This document shows positions 35,868 to 47,814 of a stretch of DNA of 64,000 nt, piece by piece. Below the pieces are notes generated by a model, which did no database searches, was not told the DNA's origin, and saw nothing but the letters and a program-made list of their open reading frames with translations. The DNA lies in NCBI GenBank assembly GCA_963556495.2, contig OY747713.1, forward strand, positions 51,909,828 through 51,973,827, read 5' to 3'. A program made the position numbers and the translations under genes. Source of the DNA: Valencia hispanica (taxonomy: Eukaryota; Chordata; Actinopteri; Cyprinodontiformes; Valenciidae). The stretch's first letter is position 1, and each line of letters starts with the position of its first letter.

Positions 35868-36143
35868 CTAACTGTTGTGGAGCACAGAGTTTTCTAAAGT
35901 GAAGTCATACTGGAAACTAGCCAGGTTGTAGTTGATGTCTCTGGACAGCAGGACATTTGGGACCGTGCTGGATCCAGCTTGCATGGCCAGAACACGAGGG
36001 GCTAATGTGAAGGGGATGTCTCCGAGAAGATCCGGGAGGGCTGAGGTGACTTCCACAGCTGGGGGCCCGCCTGGTGGCCCCACATCAACTAAAGCTGCTG
36101 GACGATATTCATCAGCTGCTTGAGATGGAGTGGGACGGGGTAA
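35868..36143 (-). CDS. umad1: UMAD1, last coding exon
   Basis: 276 bp with TAG stop at 35870-35868. The acceptor is ttttgtctcacag, and the exon opens on a whole codon, matching the end of the exon at 46466. It encodes residues 56-146. A Pro-rich lead-in (GPPGGPPAVEVTSA) is followed by the UMA domain: LLGDIPFTLAPRVLAMQ with the DIPFTLAP core at about residues 97-104, and the conserved C-terminus YDFTLENSVL at about 134-143. UMA domains are named from UBAP1 and MVB12, which use them to join the ESCRT-I complex on endosomes. Vertebrate UMAD1 proteins end in nearly the same words. No stop or frameshift. Confidence 0.85.
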   Translation of the reverse strand, partial: LPRPTPSQAADEYRPAALVDVGPPGGPPAVEVTSALPDLLGDIPFTLAPRVLAMQAGSSTVPNVLLSRDINYNLASFQYDFTLENSVLHNS

Positions 36144-36315
36144 CTGTGAGACAAAACAGGCATTTTTATTTTTCTATCCAAATCCAGTTTACAGAAAAGG
36201 CAGGTAGTTATTAATTGATATATAAACTGTGTTTGCACCCCAGTTTAACAGTCGAACTCTAAAGAAATAATAGCCAACTTGATAAATGACATATTTAGAT
36301 ATTCTTTCCAACCAA
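36144..36315 (-). other. start of UMAD1 intron 2
   Basis: Non-repetitive intron sequence next to the acceptor. Confidence 0.5.
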
Positions 36316-39298
36316 TCCATCAATCTTTATTTGTAAAGTTCTTTTCGTACAAAATTGCATCTCAAAGTGCTTTACAGATTAAAATGACCCCACATAACAC
36401 CACATTCCCATTCCCCCACAGAATTAAAAACATGGTCACGGTTATACTCCCTCCTCCCAAACCAACCCTCATGCACACACACAGTTAAAAGCAACAATTA
36501 AAAGGACATTGGTCCGAGTACATATGAGCCAGGTAAGGAAACGCCATCACAGGAGCCACCTGCTCGGCAGCAGCAGATCAGCAGCAGCCGAGGCACCGAC
36601 CCAGGGCGCTCAGAGGAGGCAAGGCCAAGACCCCAACCTCCATCAAGCACTACCTGGAGACAGCTGACCCCCACTCCCGAGGCAGAGGGCTCCCATAGAG
36701 GAAACACTGGAAGGAAGATTAAAATAACTGGGATGAATGTGATAAGATTAAATAGTAAAACATTGATCACATGTAATCAATTAAAACATGCAGAGCAATT
36801 AAACAGACAATAATAAATAATAATCAATTAAAAGCTAGGCTGAAAAGGTGAGTCTTGAGCCTGCTCTTAAAAACATGAACGTTCTCTGTGGCCCTGAGCT
36901 CCTCAGGCAGCCTGTTCCAGAGGTGAGGGCCATAATAATGGAAAGATGCCTCACCATGAGTGTGTGTCCTGACTTTAGGGATGACAAGGAGACGGCTGCC
37001 AGAGGAGCGCAGAGACCGCGAAGGTTTATACGGTAAAAGCAGCTCTGAGAGATAAGGAGGCCCAAGACCATTAAGACACTTAAAAACCATTAAAAGAACC
37101 TTAAAATCGATCCTAAGACACACGGGGAGCCAATGCAGTGATTTTAAAACAGTGTTCCCGCCTCCTGGTCTTCGTCAGGACACATGCTGCTGAATTTTGT
37201 AGAAGTTGTAAACCTCTTTTTGGGAAGAACAGTAAGCAGGGCATTACAGTGATCAATTCTGCTGGTAATAAAAGCATGCATCAGTGTTCTTCAGAGTCAA
37301 AAATCACGACCAGGTTTTTCACTTGTAAAGAGGGATTAAAAGACAGTGATTGTAGTTTTGGTAAAAGTTTCTCTCTCTGAGCTTCAGGACCGATGACTAA
37401 AACTTCAGTTTTGTCCTGGTTGAGCTGGAGAAAGTTTTCTGCCATCCAGGATTTGATGTCTAAAATGTGTCATGGAGATCTAGAACTGTGTATCATCAGC
37501 ATAAATGTGAAAGTTAACTCCATGTCTTCTGATGACGCTGCCAAGAGGGAGCATATAAAGGTTAAAAAGCAATGGGGCTAAAATCGAACCCTGGGGCACA
37601 CCACATGTGATCTTGTGGACCTTAGAGGCGCAGGTATCTAAACTTACCATAAAAGTCCTGTCTGTGAGATAGGATGTAAACCGTTAGTGAACAGCACCAG
37701 AGAGGCCAATCTGTTTTAAACGGGTTAAAAGAATAGTGTGGTCTACTGTATCGAAGGCAGCGCTTAGATCCAGTAGAACCAACACTGTCACCTTCTGAGC
37801 ATCATAATTTAATCTAAAATCATTTAAAACCTTTAGAAGGGCCGTCTCTGTGCTGTGGTTCACCCTAAAACCAGACTGAAATTTCTCCAGGACATTGTGC
37901 TCATTAATAAAATCATTAAGTTAAATTAAAACGAGCTTTTCTAAAATTTTGCTTAAAAACGGTAAGTTAGATACCGGTCTAAAATTATTTCAATCAATAA
38001 AATCTAAATTGCTCTTCTTCAGCAAGGGCCTCACTACCGCCTGTTTAAAGGAGGCAGGAAAGACCCCCGTCTTAAGGGAGCAATTCATCATGGTTAAGAT
38101 CTCATCCCTAAAACATTCATAAGATGGCTTAAAAAAGGAAGTGGGAATCGGGTCCAAAACACATGTGGTGGGCCTCACTGAGGAGAAAACTTTATCAAGA
38201 GTCCCAGCTTCTACCAGGACAAAACTGTCCAGCGTTTCCTCTGGTAAAGACACACACTCAGATTTGTCTAAAACCATGTTACTCTGAGAAGATAAAATCT
38301 TACATCTGATGGTGTCTACCTTCCCTCTGAAATGGTCTGCAAACTCATCACAAAGAGTGTTTGAGGGGGTTTTCTTTTCTTTCTCTCTGCCACCCTGCAG
38401 TCCCTCTTTAGTTTTTTAAGATCGTCATTTCTACATGGCGCTGCAGGTTTTGAGTGTGAGCGTTTCCCTTTAAGTGGAGCCAGCAGGTCCAGAGCGGACT
38501 GAAGCCTGCTGTTAAAATCACAGATAATAAAATCACTGTGGGCAGGTAAGAGAATAGGAGGAAACTTTTGAAAGACTAAGAAAACCGGCAGCCACTTCAG
38601 GGGTTAGATGACGCTTCCTGACAGTTCTCATAGAGCTCTCCTGCTGGATAAAACTGGTGATGTTAAAAAACACAGTAGTGGTCAGAGACAGCCAAGTCAA
38701 CAACAGAGGACACACTGGTGGACAGGCCATATGAGATGACCAAGTCCAGGGTGTGTTCTCTGTTGTGATTCGGCTGTGTGACATGTTGACTAAAATCCAT
38801 GAAATTCAGAATATTTAAATAAAATCTGTTGAAAAAGGATCTAAAAGATTATCCAAGTGTAGATTAAAATCCCCAGCTAAAATCATCGTTTCATAAGAGT
38901 TCTGCAGAATTGATAAAAAATTCTTGAATAAAAGTGTGCTTTTTGGGAGGCCTATAAACTATGACGAATAAAAACTGAGGAGTGCTAAAAACAGTTGCAG
39001 TATATTCAAACATGCTAAAATTCTCAGATAAAACATGTTTGGCAGAAAGTGTTGACAAGCTTATAAAAGCAGTTCTGACTCCCCTTTTGCTACTCCTTGT
39101 CGAATACATGAAGTTAAAATTTGGTGGGAGGCCTCTGTAAGAACAACAGGGGCATCTGCACTCAGCCAAGTTTCTGTTAAAAAATAAACAATAAATATTA
39201 TGGTCTAAAATCAGATTGTTGATAATAAAAGTTTTGTTCAGCAGAGAGCTAACATTTCAAAGTGCCATATTAATAGTGATTGGAGATGGAATGACTGT
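36316..39298 (-). mobile_element. L2-type LINE, subfamily B, copy 2
   Basis: Minus strand. 3' end near 36316; matches copy 1 (4478-9194) through the 3' UTR, thumb and RT to the start of the endonuclease. It ends at about 39298, which corresponds to about 6138 of copy 1, just before the ORF2 ATG. Confidence 0.85.
36824..39169 (-). pseudogene. L2-B ORF2 (broken, minus strand)
   Basis: Pieces visible: 39169-38891 endonuclease (PPNFNFMYSTRSSKRGVRTA; VIVYRPPKK), 38277-37990 linker/RT start (LDKVFSSVRPTTCVLDPIPT; FKQAVVRPLLKKSNL) and 37123-36824 thumb end ([26 protein letters not shown]). The central RT at 37400-37900 is present as DNA but riddled with stops and a deletion around the YADD block. 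Older or more decayed than copy 1. Confidence 0.75.
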
Positions 39299-39299
39299 C

Positions 39300-39960
39300 A
39301 TCACATGTCCAGGCCCATCTGAAGCTTGCTAATGACCATCTGGATGATCCAGAGGAGGCATGGGAGAACGTCATGAGGTGAGACCAAAATAGAACTTTTA
39401 GGTCTAAAGTTTTTTCGCTGTGTCTGGAAGAAAAAGAAGGATGAGTTGCATCCCAAGAACACCATCCCTACTGTAAAGCATGGGGGTGGAAACATTATGC
39501 TTTGGAGGTGCTTTTCTGCGAAGGGGACAGGACAACTGCACTGTATTAAGGAGAGGATGAATGGGACCATGTATTGTGAGATTTTGAGCAACAACCTCCT
39601 TCCCTCAGTCAGAGCATTGAAGATGGGTCGTGGTTGGGTCTTCCAACATGACAGAGACCTGAAGCAGCCAGGATAACCAAGGAGTGGCTCTGTAGAAGCA
39701 CATCAAGGTTCTGAAGTGCCCTATCCAGTCTCCAGACCTAAACCAGATAGAAAATCTTTGGAGGGAACTGAAACTCTGTTGCTCAGCGGCAGCCCCAAAA
39801 CCTGACAGATCTAGAGAAGATCCGTGTAGAGGAGTGGGCCAGAATCCCTGTTGCTGTGTGTGCAAACCTGCTCTGCTTGTATGAAAAGTTCTCATTAGTT
39901 TGTATGAAAGGTGCATCTTTTAAGTAGTTTATATGCAAGATTTTCAGTATAGAATGTGGA
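39300..39960 (+). pseudogene. Tc1 transposase remnant
   Basis: A frame at 39446-39676 reads [20 protein letters not shown], then [18 protein letters not shown], and [12 protein letters not shown]. The last phrase stands where Tc1 has its QDNDPKH block with the second catalytic Asp. The C-terminal part to about 39850 is out of frame. It sits exactly between two L2-B fragments; no terminal repeats were recognised. Confidence 0.65.
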
Positions 39961-39975
39961 ATAACTTAGTTTCAT

Positions 39976-40775
39976 ATCAAATAAAATCAAACTTTATTTA
40001 TAAAGCGCTTTTCATACAAGAAGTAGCATCACAAAGTGCTTTACAGATTAAAATGACCCCACATAAAACCACCTTCCCTTCCCTCTCCCACAGATTTAAA
40101 AGCATGGTCACAGTTATACCCCCCTCCCCCCAACCCATCTCCCATGCACACACAGAGTTAAAAGAAAAAGTAAAAAAGGAGATTGGGCCGAGTGTAGATG
40201 AACCATGCAAGGAAACGCCATCAGAGGAGCCATCTGCCCCGGCAGCGGTAGATTAACAGCAGCAGCCGAGGCACCGACACAGGGCACCCAGTGGAGGCAA
40301 GGCCAAGACCCCCACCTCCACCCAAGCTCCACCTGGGAGCACCCAGTGGAGGCAAGGCCAAGACCCCCACTTCCACCCAAGCTCCACCTGGGAGCACCCA
40401 GTGGAGGCAAGGCCAAGACCCACACTTCCACCCAAGCTCCACCTGGGAGCACCCAGTGGAGGCAAGGCCAAGACCCCCACCTCCACCCAAGCTCCACCTG
40501 TAGAGCACCCAGACAGCCACAGCCGACCACCGCTCCCAGGGCAGACGGCTCCCACAGAGGAAACACTAGAACGGGGATTAAGATAAATTAAAGTATAAAA
40601 ATAAACAGTAAATTAATGTGCTAAGATTAAATAGTAAAACTGATACAAATATAATCAATTAAAACATGCAGAGCAATTAAACAGACAGTAATAAATAATA
40701 ATCAGTTAAAAGCTAAGCTAAAAAGGTGAGTCTTGAGCCTGCTCTTAAAAACATAAACGTTCTCTGCAGCCCTGT
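39976..40775 (-). mobile_element. L2-B 3' fragment, copy 3, with expanded repeat
   Basis: Reversed 3' end (aatcaaactttatttataaa then gcgcttttc) followed by the 3' UTR and the last codons of the thumb ([20 protein letters not shown] is exactly the family C-terminus). Truncated at about 40775. Contains the tandem expansion at 40284-40503. Confidence 0.8.
40284..40503. repeat. 55 bp minisatellite, four units
   Basis: Units begin at 40284, 40339, 40394 and 40449 (gcacccagtggaggcaaggc), with the partial next start at 40504. The unit occurs once in copy 1 (about 8827-8886, inverted), so it expanded in this copy after or during insertion. Long frames through it are Gly/Trp-rich or Pro-rich artefacts. 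Confidence 0.9.
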
Positions 40776-40951
40776 GCATATGTAAGGTAAGGCACCCCAT
40801 GTAAAATCCCTTTGGAGTAGTTTTGATATTTCGACAGCCTAATCTCCCAGCTGTACTTGAATGCAGCATGGGCAGCTGATGGAAAAATTCCTTTCTTATC
40901 AACACGGATTATCCAGAATAGGGAGTTTGGTCTGATTGGATGCTACTGGTA
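40776..40951. other. spacer between two LINE fragments
   Basis: No feature recognised. Confidence 0.3.
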
Positions 40952-42615
40952 AGGCAAGGCAATTTTATTTGTATAGCACACTTCCAACAGCAGGGTAATT
41001 CAAGGTGCTTTACATGATTTGGTGATTTAAAAAACAAAAAACAAAACAAACAGACATGGAATATAACGTTGGAAATTAAAAGTAAAAGAAACACACATTA
41101 CACATGATACACAATAAAGCAAGAGAAAAATCAATAAAGCAAGAGAGCATGAACACATTTCATACATATGACATCAAGCATTTACTCAAAGGCAATTCTA
41201 AACAGATGGTTTTTAGTCTCGATTTAAAGCAGTTCAGAGTTTCAGCAGCTCTACACTCGTCAGGAAGTCTGTTCCAGATAAGGGGAGCATAGAAACTGAA
41301 AGCTGCTTCTCCATGTTTAGTTCTGAGTCTAGGGATGTTTAGTAGGCTAGAGTTGGAGGACCTGAGTGGTCTTGGTGGTTGGTATTGTGACAACAGGTCT
41401 TTAACATACTTTGGTGCTAAGCCATGTAATGATTTATAAACTAGTAAAAGTATTTAGAAGTCTATTCTCTGAGCTACAGGGAGCCAGTGTAAGGACTTTA
41501 GAACTGGGGTGATGTGCTCTACTTTCCTGGTTCTAGTGAGGAACACAAGCGGCAGCGTTCTGGATCAGCTGCAGCTGTCTGATTGACTTTTTAGGCAGAC
41601 CTGTGAAGACGCTGTTGAAGTAATCAATCCGACTAAAGATAAACGCATGGATGAATTTTTCTAGGTCCTGTTGCAACATCAGTCCTTTAATCCTAGAAAT
41701 GTTCTTCAGGTGATAGAACGCTGACCTTGTTATTGCCTTTATGTGACCCTGGAGGTTCAGGTCTGAGTCCATTACTACAACCAGATTTCGGGCCTGATCA
41801 GTAGTTTCTAGCTGTATTAATTGAAGCTGTGTGCTGACTCTTGATCGTTCCACTTTGTGTCCAAAAACAATTACTTCAGTTTTGTTTCTATTCAGCTGGA
41901 GAAAGGTATGGCACATCCATCCATTTATTTGGTCAATGCATTGATTTAGGGTTTGAATGGGTTCAGAGTCACCTGGTGACATTGTAATGTAGAGCTGAGT
42001 GTCAGCTGCGTAGTTATGGTAGCTAATGTTATTGGTTGCTATAATCTTGCCTAGTGGGAGCATGTAGATATTAAATAAGAGGGGCCCCAGGATGGAGCCC
42101 TGGGGCACCCCACATGTGATTTCTGTTCATTCTGATCAAAAGTTTCCTATTGAAACAAAGAAGTCCTTGTTCTTTAGGTAGGACTCGAACCAGCCAAGTC
42201 CTGTACCAGAGAGTCCGACCCAGCTCTCCAGTCGTTCCAATAAAATATCATGATCAACAGTGTCAAAGGTCCAACAGAACCAGCACTGTGGTTCTACCAC
42301 AGTCTGTATTTATGCGGATGTCATTGAAAACTTTGACGAAGACAGTCTCAGTGCTGTGGTTACCACGGAAACCAGACTGAAAAACATCAAAGCGGTTAGT
42401 CATTGTTATGAAGCTATTTAACTGCTGAAACAGCTTTTTCAATAATCTTACTGATGAATGGGAGATTAGAGATTGGCCTGTAGTTCTGCATTAACGTGTT
42501 GTCCAGATTCTTCTTCTTTAGCAGTGGTTTAATAACTGCTGTTTTTAAAGCCTGAGGGAAGAGGTCTGACAGGAGGGATTAGTTCACTATTTGAATAAGA
42601 TCAGACCCAATAATA
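40952..42615 (-). mobile_element. L2-type LINE, subfamily C, copy 2
   Basis: Starts with ggcaaggcaattttatttgt and is closely similar to copy 1 for about 1.65 kb. 5'-truncated in RT near 42615. Confidence 0.85.
41160..42590 (-). pseudogene. L2-C RT (broken)
   Basis: A 191-codon piece (42108-41533) starts [20 protein letters not shown] and reads NYAADTQLY, again with Ala in place of the first Asp. The thumb is in another frame (41393-41160) after the same frameshift at [11 protein letters not shown] roughly 14 bp loss near 42268 removes part of the DLSAAFD block, which copy 1 keeps. Confidence 0.8.
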
Positions 42616-43192
42616 GCCATGTTGGACGTCAGCTGGTTTTTCTCTAGTATCACTGATGTTTCCATTCAGAGCAGAGCGTGTTATGGACCTTATTGCTGTT
42701 GAAAGATGTGTTCACTGACAAAGTTCTGGTTCGGTCCATCTTTCTTTTTCTACTGTAGATGTATGAGAAACCATTAATGTTCCCAAATAGCAGAGTTTAG
42801 TGAAAGCTGGGAGTCCTTTCAGTTTTGTTTTGGTGTCACTTTTAAAGTTGCGATGCAGAAGGTTGCACCGGGCTCTGAGTTCCGCACATAAACTTTCTGC
42901 AAGTGTTCAGATAGAAAAGATTAACGACAAATCCACCATCTTTTTTGGAGACGCTGACGTAAATAACGTATCCTGGTTACTCTTCTCATCAGGTAGCGGT
43001 GCTGCTGTAGGCTCCTCTCCAGTCCCAGACCACTTACAGCAGGCGGCCAGTCCAGGCCAAGCTGCACTCAGAGCAGATGTTAACCCAAGCTGCCGCTGGC
43101 TAATATTATCCGCGCTTTGACAGGGCAGGATGTAAATGTAAAATTTCTTTGTCTAAAATACATGTGAAACTGGAAACATTAGAATAGCATGC
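42616..43192. other. no feature recognised
   Basis: A 106-codon plus-strand frame (42800-43120) has no known domain. It could be old repeat or plain intron. Confidence 0.25.
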
Positions 43193-44460
43193 ATTTATTT
43201 CAGTAATTCTACTTAAAAGCTAAAACTAATATGAGATAGTCATTACATGCAAAGCGAGATATTTCAAGCCTTTATTTGTTATAATTTAGATGATTATGAC
43301 TTACAACTTATGAAAATGACTGCCTCAATGCGACGTAGCATGGATCCTATCAGCCTGTAGCTCTGCTGAGGTGTTATGGAAGACCTTCAGCTCTTCTGCA
43401 TTGTTCCGTCTCAGGTCTCTCATCTTTCTCTTGGCAATGCTCCATAGAACCTCTATGGGGGTCAAAGGTCAGGCCAGTTTGCTGACCAATCAAGCACAGT
43501 AATCTCACGGTCACTGAAGCAGGTTCTGGTACTTTAGGCAGTGTGGACAGGTACCAAGTCCTGCTGGAAAATGAAATCAGCATCTCCATAAAGCTGGTCT
43601 GCAGAAGGAAGCATGAAGGGCTCCAAAATGTCCTGGTAGATGGCGCCGTTGAGTCTGGACTGAATAAAGCTCAGTGGACCAACAGCAGCAGATGACATGG
43701 CTCCACACATCAACACAGACTGTGGAAACTTCCACCATCTTGGATTGTGTGCCTCTCCATTCTTCCTTCAAACTCTGGGACCTTTGGTTTCCAAATGAGA
43801 TGCAAAGTTTGCAGTCCTTTTTTTTAGCCCAGGTAAGACGCTTCTGACATTGTTTATTGTTCAGGAGCAGGTTGACGAGAAGAATAGGACATGTGAAGCT
43901 CATGTCCAGGATCTGTCTGTGTGTGGTGGCTCTTGATGCACTAACTCCAGCCCCAGTCCACTCCTTGTAAAGGTCCCCAACACTTTTCAATGGCCTTTTC
44001 CTGACAATCATTTCCAGACTGCACTCCTCCCTGCTGCTTGTGCACCTTTTTCTTCCACATAACTTTCTATTAATGTGCTTTGATACAGCACTTTGGGAAC
44101 ATCCAACTTCTTTTGCAATTACTTTTGAGGCTTTCCTTCCTTATGAAGGGGGCCAATGGTGGTCTGCACATCTTTCAGGTCAGCAGTCTTCCCTCTGATT
44201 GTGATTCCTAATGAACCAGACTGAGACCATTTAAAGGCGCAGGAACCCTTTGGAGGTGTTTTGGATTAGTTAGTTGATTAGAGTGTGACAAATATTGAAC
44301 CTTTTCACAATATTCAAATTTTCTGAGGTTTTGAATTTGGGATTTCATAAGTTGTAAGCCATAATTATCTAAATTATAACAAAAAAAAGCTTGAAAAATC
44401 TCACTTTGCATGTAATGAGTTTATATCATACATTAGATTAAACTTTTACTGAAATTTTTG
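43193..44460 (-). mobile_element. Tc1/mariner element, second family, defective
   Basis: Long inverted ends: left tttcagtaattctacttaaa ... cattacatgcaaag; right (inverted) tttcagtaaaagtttaatct ... cattacatgcaaag. They continue inward for about 150 bp. The interior holds broken transposase on the minus strand. About 1.27 kb, shorter than a full element. Confidence 0.7.
43374..44011 (-). pseudogene. Tc1 transposase (broken, first catalytic Asp missing)
   Basis: The frame from 44011 reads KSVGDLYKEWTGAGVSASRA and QKRLTWAKKKDCKLCISFGN. The stretch between LTWA and CISFGNQ, where the first catalytic Asp (DES block) should be, is deleted. Another frame (43716-43534) reads MCGAMSSAAVGPLSFIQSRL and DADFIFQQDLVPVHTA with the second Asp. 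N-terminal helices are mostly lost and the end is frameshifted. Confidence 0.7.
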
Positions 44461-44800
44461 GATAGAAGCCGCACCAGCTAAATTGTAAAAGAAAATAAAT
44501 TTTGTACATGCATAGGGCTCACCTGAACATAAGCCGCACGTTTTCATGATGTAACATGAGATATTTACACAGAAAGACGGTACACCGAAGATTTTCTATT
44601 ACCTCCACTAGGAGGTCATATTTTCGTACTTGTCTGTCGTCAGCAACATAACTCAAAAAGTTATGGACTGATTTTGATTACATTTTCAGGAAACATCCAC
44701 AGTGGGACCAGGAAAGACTGATTTATTTTGTGGTTGATCTAACATGAGGCGCGTATCCACCCACCGACGCTAACCTCCACTCCTCTCCTGTGTCACAGAG
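44461..44800 (+). repeat. interspersed repeat (gccgcaccagctaaatt family)
   Basis: Contains gccgcaccagctaaattgta, gatatttacacagaaagacg, then a tattacctccactaggaggt segment and ggcgcgtatccacccaccga. The same parts in the same order occur inverted at 63125-63441. Unclassified; probably a MITE or SINE-like family. Confidence 0.6.
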
Positions 44801-45054
44801 CTCATAAGCGGCTCCCCGAAACTCTGCTCTCCGCTGGAAAAGCGCAGCAGCACAAACAGACTCAGAAAATATATTTTATGATTCAGTTAACCCACCCAAA
44901 AAACTCAGTAACCCAATCACTGCCCCCACCACACAGAGTGCATCGGCCTGAAAATGGCCACAGAGCCTGAGAGAGACAGGTGGCAGGGCCACAGAGAATG
45001 TGCTTAACTGGGAAAGTGAACCAAACATGGTATTTAATACCAAAGGAATTCTCT
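44801..45054. other. spacer
   Basis: No feature recognised. Confidence 0.3.
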
Positions 45055-46285
45055 TAGAAACATCCTGTCCAGGAGTGATGCTGAGAAACTAGTCCATTCA
45101 TTTGTTACCTCAAGGCTGGACTACTGTAATTCTTTACTATCAGGAAGTCCACAAAATGCCATTAAAAGCCTTCAGTTGATCCAAAATGCGGCAGCAAGAG
45201 TTCTGATGAATATTAAAAAGAGAGATCACATTTCTCCTGTTTTAGCTTCCCTTCATTGGCTCCCTGTTAATTCTAGAATAGAATCTAAGATCCTCCTTCT
45301 TCCATATAAAGCCCATAATAATCAAGCTCCATCATACATCAGAGATCTGATTGTTCCATAAGTTCCTAAAAGAGCACTTCGCTCTCAGACTGCAGGTTTA
45401 CTTGTAGTTCCTAGGATTTCTAAAAGTAGAATGGGAGGCAGATCTTTTAGTTATCAGGCTTCTCTCCTGTGGAACCAGCTCCCAGCTTTAGTCTGTGAGG
45501 CAGACACTCTGTTTACTTTTAAGGCCAGGCTTAAAACTTTCCTTTTTGATAAAGCTTATAGTTAGAGTGGCTAAGGTCATCCTGAGCTATCTCTGTAGTT
45601 ATGCTGCTATAGGCTTAGACTGCTGGAGGACAGACTTACCAATTTTCTTCACTCTGCTACCTCCTTTTCTCCTACTACTCTCCAGTTGTATTACAGTACA
45701 TTCTGTTATTTCGACTGTTAACTTTGTTTTCTCTCAGTGTTTTTCTCTCCATAGAAGATACACCTGGTCTGGTATCCTGCTTGGCTGCAATGCCCTGTTG
45801 GACGGGGGGCATCGACTGGGATGATCCTCCCAGTAACTGAACATCCACTGTGTCCTGTTATCAACTTTTTACTTTCTGTAACATAGAAAGTTCTCTTATA
45901 TCAGATCTTCTGTTCCTTCTGTGTTTCTGCTCTGTCTTCTCAAACCCCCAGACGGTCGTGGCAGATGGCCGCTCCTACTGAGCCTGGTTCTGTTGGAGGT
46001 TTCTTCCTGTTAAAGGGGAGTTTTTCCTCTCCACTGTCGCTACATGCTTGCTCAGTATGAGGGATTGCTGAAGGATTGCTGTGGTTGGTAAGTCTGCATC
46101 AACGGGGCACAACCTCACGCCAATGACTGAGGCAATCTGCTGGGATTCCTTAAATAGGAATTTTTTTAACTGATTGGAATGTTTGTATAAATGTATTGAA
46201 ATGACTTCTTGTTAAGTGCCTTGAGATGACATCTGTTGTGAATTGGCGCTATATAAATAAACTGAATTGAATTGAATTGAAATTG
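45055..46285 (+). mobile_element. L2-A LINE, 5'-truncated copy 3
   Basis: Starts in the RT thumb (aacatcctgtccaggagtga) and has the complete 3' UTR and tail with several gaatt units. The thumb frame (45176-45361; [20 protein letters not shown]) reads [14 protein letters not shown]. It keeps the base that copies 1 and 2 have lost, but meets its own stop soon after. Confidence 0.85.
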
Positions 46286-46465
46286 AAAATTGAATTCATC
46301 TTAAATGAAGACAGCAGGGTTACTGACATGACTACTGTCATGGTCCCAAGGTTACTGGAGCAGTGATAAAGTGACCATAATTAATTTACTGTGACTGTAA
46401 AACTGAGGTGCAAACCAAACCTATGGAGCCCCACTGAGTGGAAGCATTAACCTGGATAAGCTCAC

Positions 46466-46551
46466 CTTTGATGGCTGGACTATGACATTTGTTGAGGGCT
46501 GAGCAGTGTTTATGGTCTGGATCCTCTGCCTTTGTTCGTCAGCAGTCTCTC
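46466..46551 (-). CDS. umad1: UMAD1, middle coding exon
   Basis: 86 bp, acceptor gatctgtag, donor gtgagc. It takes one base (G) from the previous exon and ends on a whole codon, which is exactly what the first and last exons need. It encodes ETADEQRQRIQTINTAQPST then NVIVQPSK (residues 28-55 after the split Gly). The ETADEQR start matches the vertebrate UMAD1 segment that follows the first coding exon. About 180 bp downstream of the L2-A tail in plus-strand coordinates. Too short to be noticed as a long frame; found by searching for a phase-compatible exon. Confidence 0.8.
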
Positions 46552-47394
46552 CTACAGATCAAGGACAAGATGCAGAGAAAACACCAAAATCAAGAGGATT
46601 TACATCATGTAAGGTCACAAAGGCTCTCCTGACTGATCTCCTCCTAAACGACCCAATACAGTTAAAACAAAATCATCAGCGCAAAAAGTAAAACATCACA
46701 CTTATCGTTGACCAGTTTAAAACGTGGTGCATTCTGACTGCTGGATAAACCACAGCTCTGACTTACAACTATTAAAACTTTGGGTTTCTGAGTGAAACTT
46801 GAACTTGCTGTTGTTACACTGTAGATAGTTACACCAGAGAAGTTCAGAGAAGACACTCCCAACTTCTCCAGCTTTATCTTCATGCTGTTTTTCACTATGA
46901 ATGAGACATTGACATCGTTTTGCTTTGGTTTTACCAGCTAATCCTCCTCAGTATTAATACAGGTTATTGATGTGGAAAAATTATTTCTGAATCTAAAGTC
47001 TATGATATTGATCTAATAATTTTATCACAGTAATTATTAGAGTCAAGGAAGATGCCTTTCACCTCCTCTGATCTAACTGCTGACTCTTCAGCTGTGAGGA
47101 GTGTCTGGTTAACCTTACAATGAAGACATAACATCTGGGACTGAAGGCAGAAGCTGCTGGCAGAGAGCGCAGACATGAGCTGGGTGTTAGACAGGTACAG
47201 TGTTGGCCCAGATGGGCTCATGTTTAAGACTGGCTTTAATAAAATATGCAGACTCCAGCCTCATTCCTATAAAGGGAAGAAGATACATTTCTTCCCAAAA
47301 CATTATCTAACCAGGAAATGAGATCAGATTGTACAACCAGAGGTTAGGGTTGGAGCTTAACTTGCTACCATTTTAGGCTATGACTAAGGGCCAT
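46552..47394. other. UMAD1 intron 1, no feature recognised
   Basis: AT-rich sequence; small frames without motifs. Confidence 0.35.
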
Positions 47395-47560
47395 ACCATA
47401 CCATTTTATTTATAATGCGCTTTACAAATGACAAAAGTCAACCAAAGTGCAGAACACAAACCAAAACCATAAATAAGAATGTAAAACAGAGTATAAAACA
47501 GTAAAAACAAATAGATACAGCAGAAGAAAACAGAAAGAAATCTGGAACAATTGCTCAAGA
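47395..47560 (-). repeat. LINE 3' tail fragment
   Basis: accattttatttataatgcg then ctttacaaatgac resembles the reversed 3' ends of L2-type LINEs (stem-like tail). Family not determined. Confidence 0.4.
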
Positions 47561-47814
47561 ACACATATGTCAGAACTACCCTTTCAGCTAAACTGACAAT
47601 ACGGCTCATTAAAAGCTAAACACAAATAATAATACGTTTTCAGTCAAGATTTTAAAACATGAAGGCCAATTCATAATTAGCATCTTAAAGTAGGAGTTTT
47701 AACATCTGGGAGTAAAATGGGTTCAAATATGTTATTTTACATGACTCGGTCAGCTGTAACCAGTGATGTCGAACTTAATCTGGGTCTGGTCTGCTGTTTC
47801 TACAGAAAACATTA

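Noticed and set aside
40114..40591. Gly/Trp-rich and Pro-rich frames that look like structural proteins
   Set aside because: They arise from the 55 bp minisatellite in a LINE 3' UTR; all frames are open because the unit lacks stops.
42800..43120. 106-codon frame as a host exon of UMAD1 or another gene
   Set aside because: It is on the plus strand, has no known domain and no clear splice sites.
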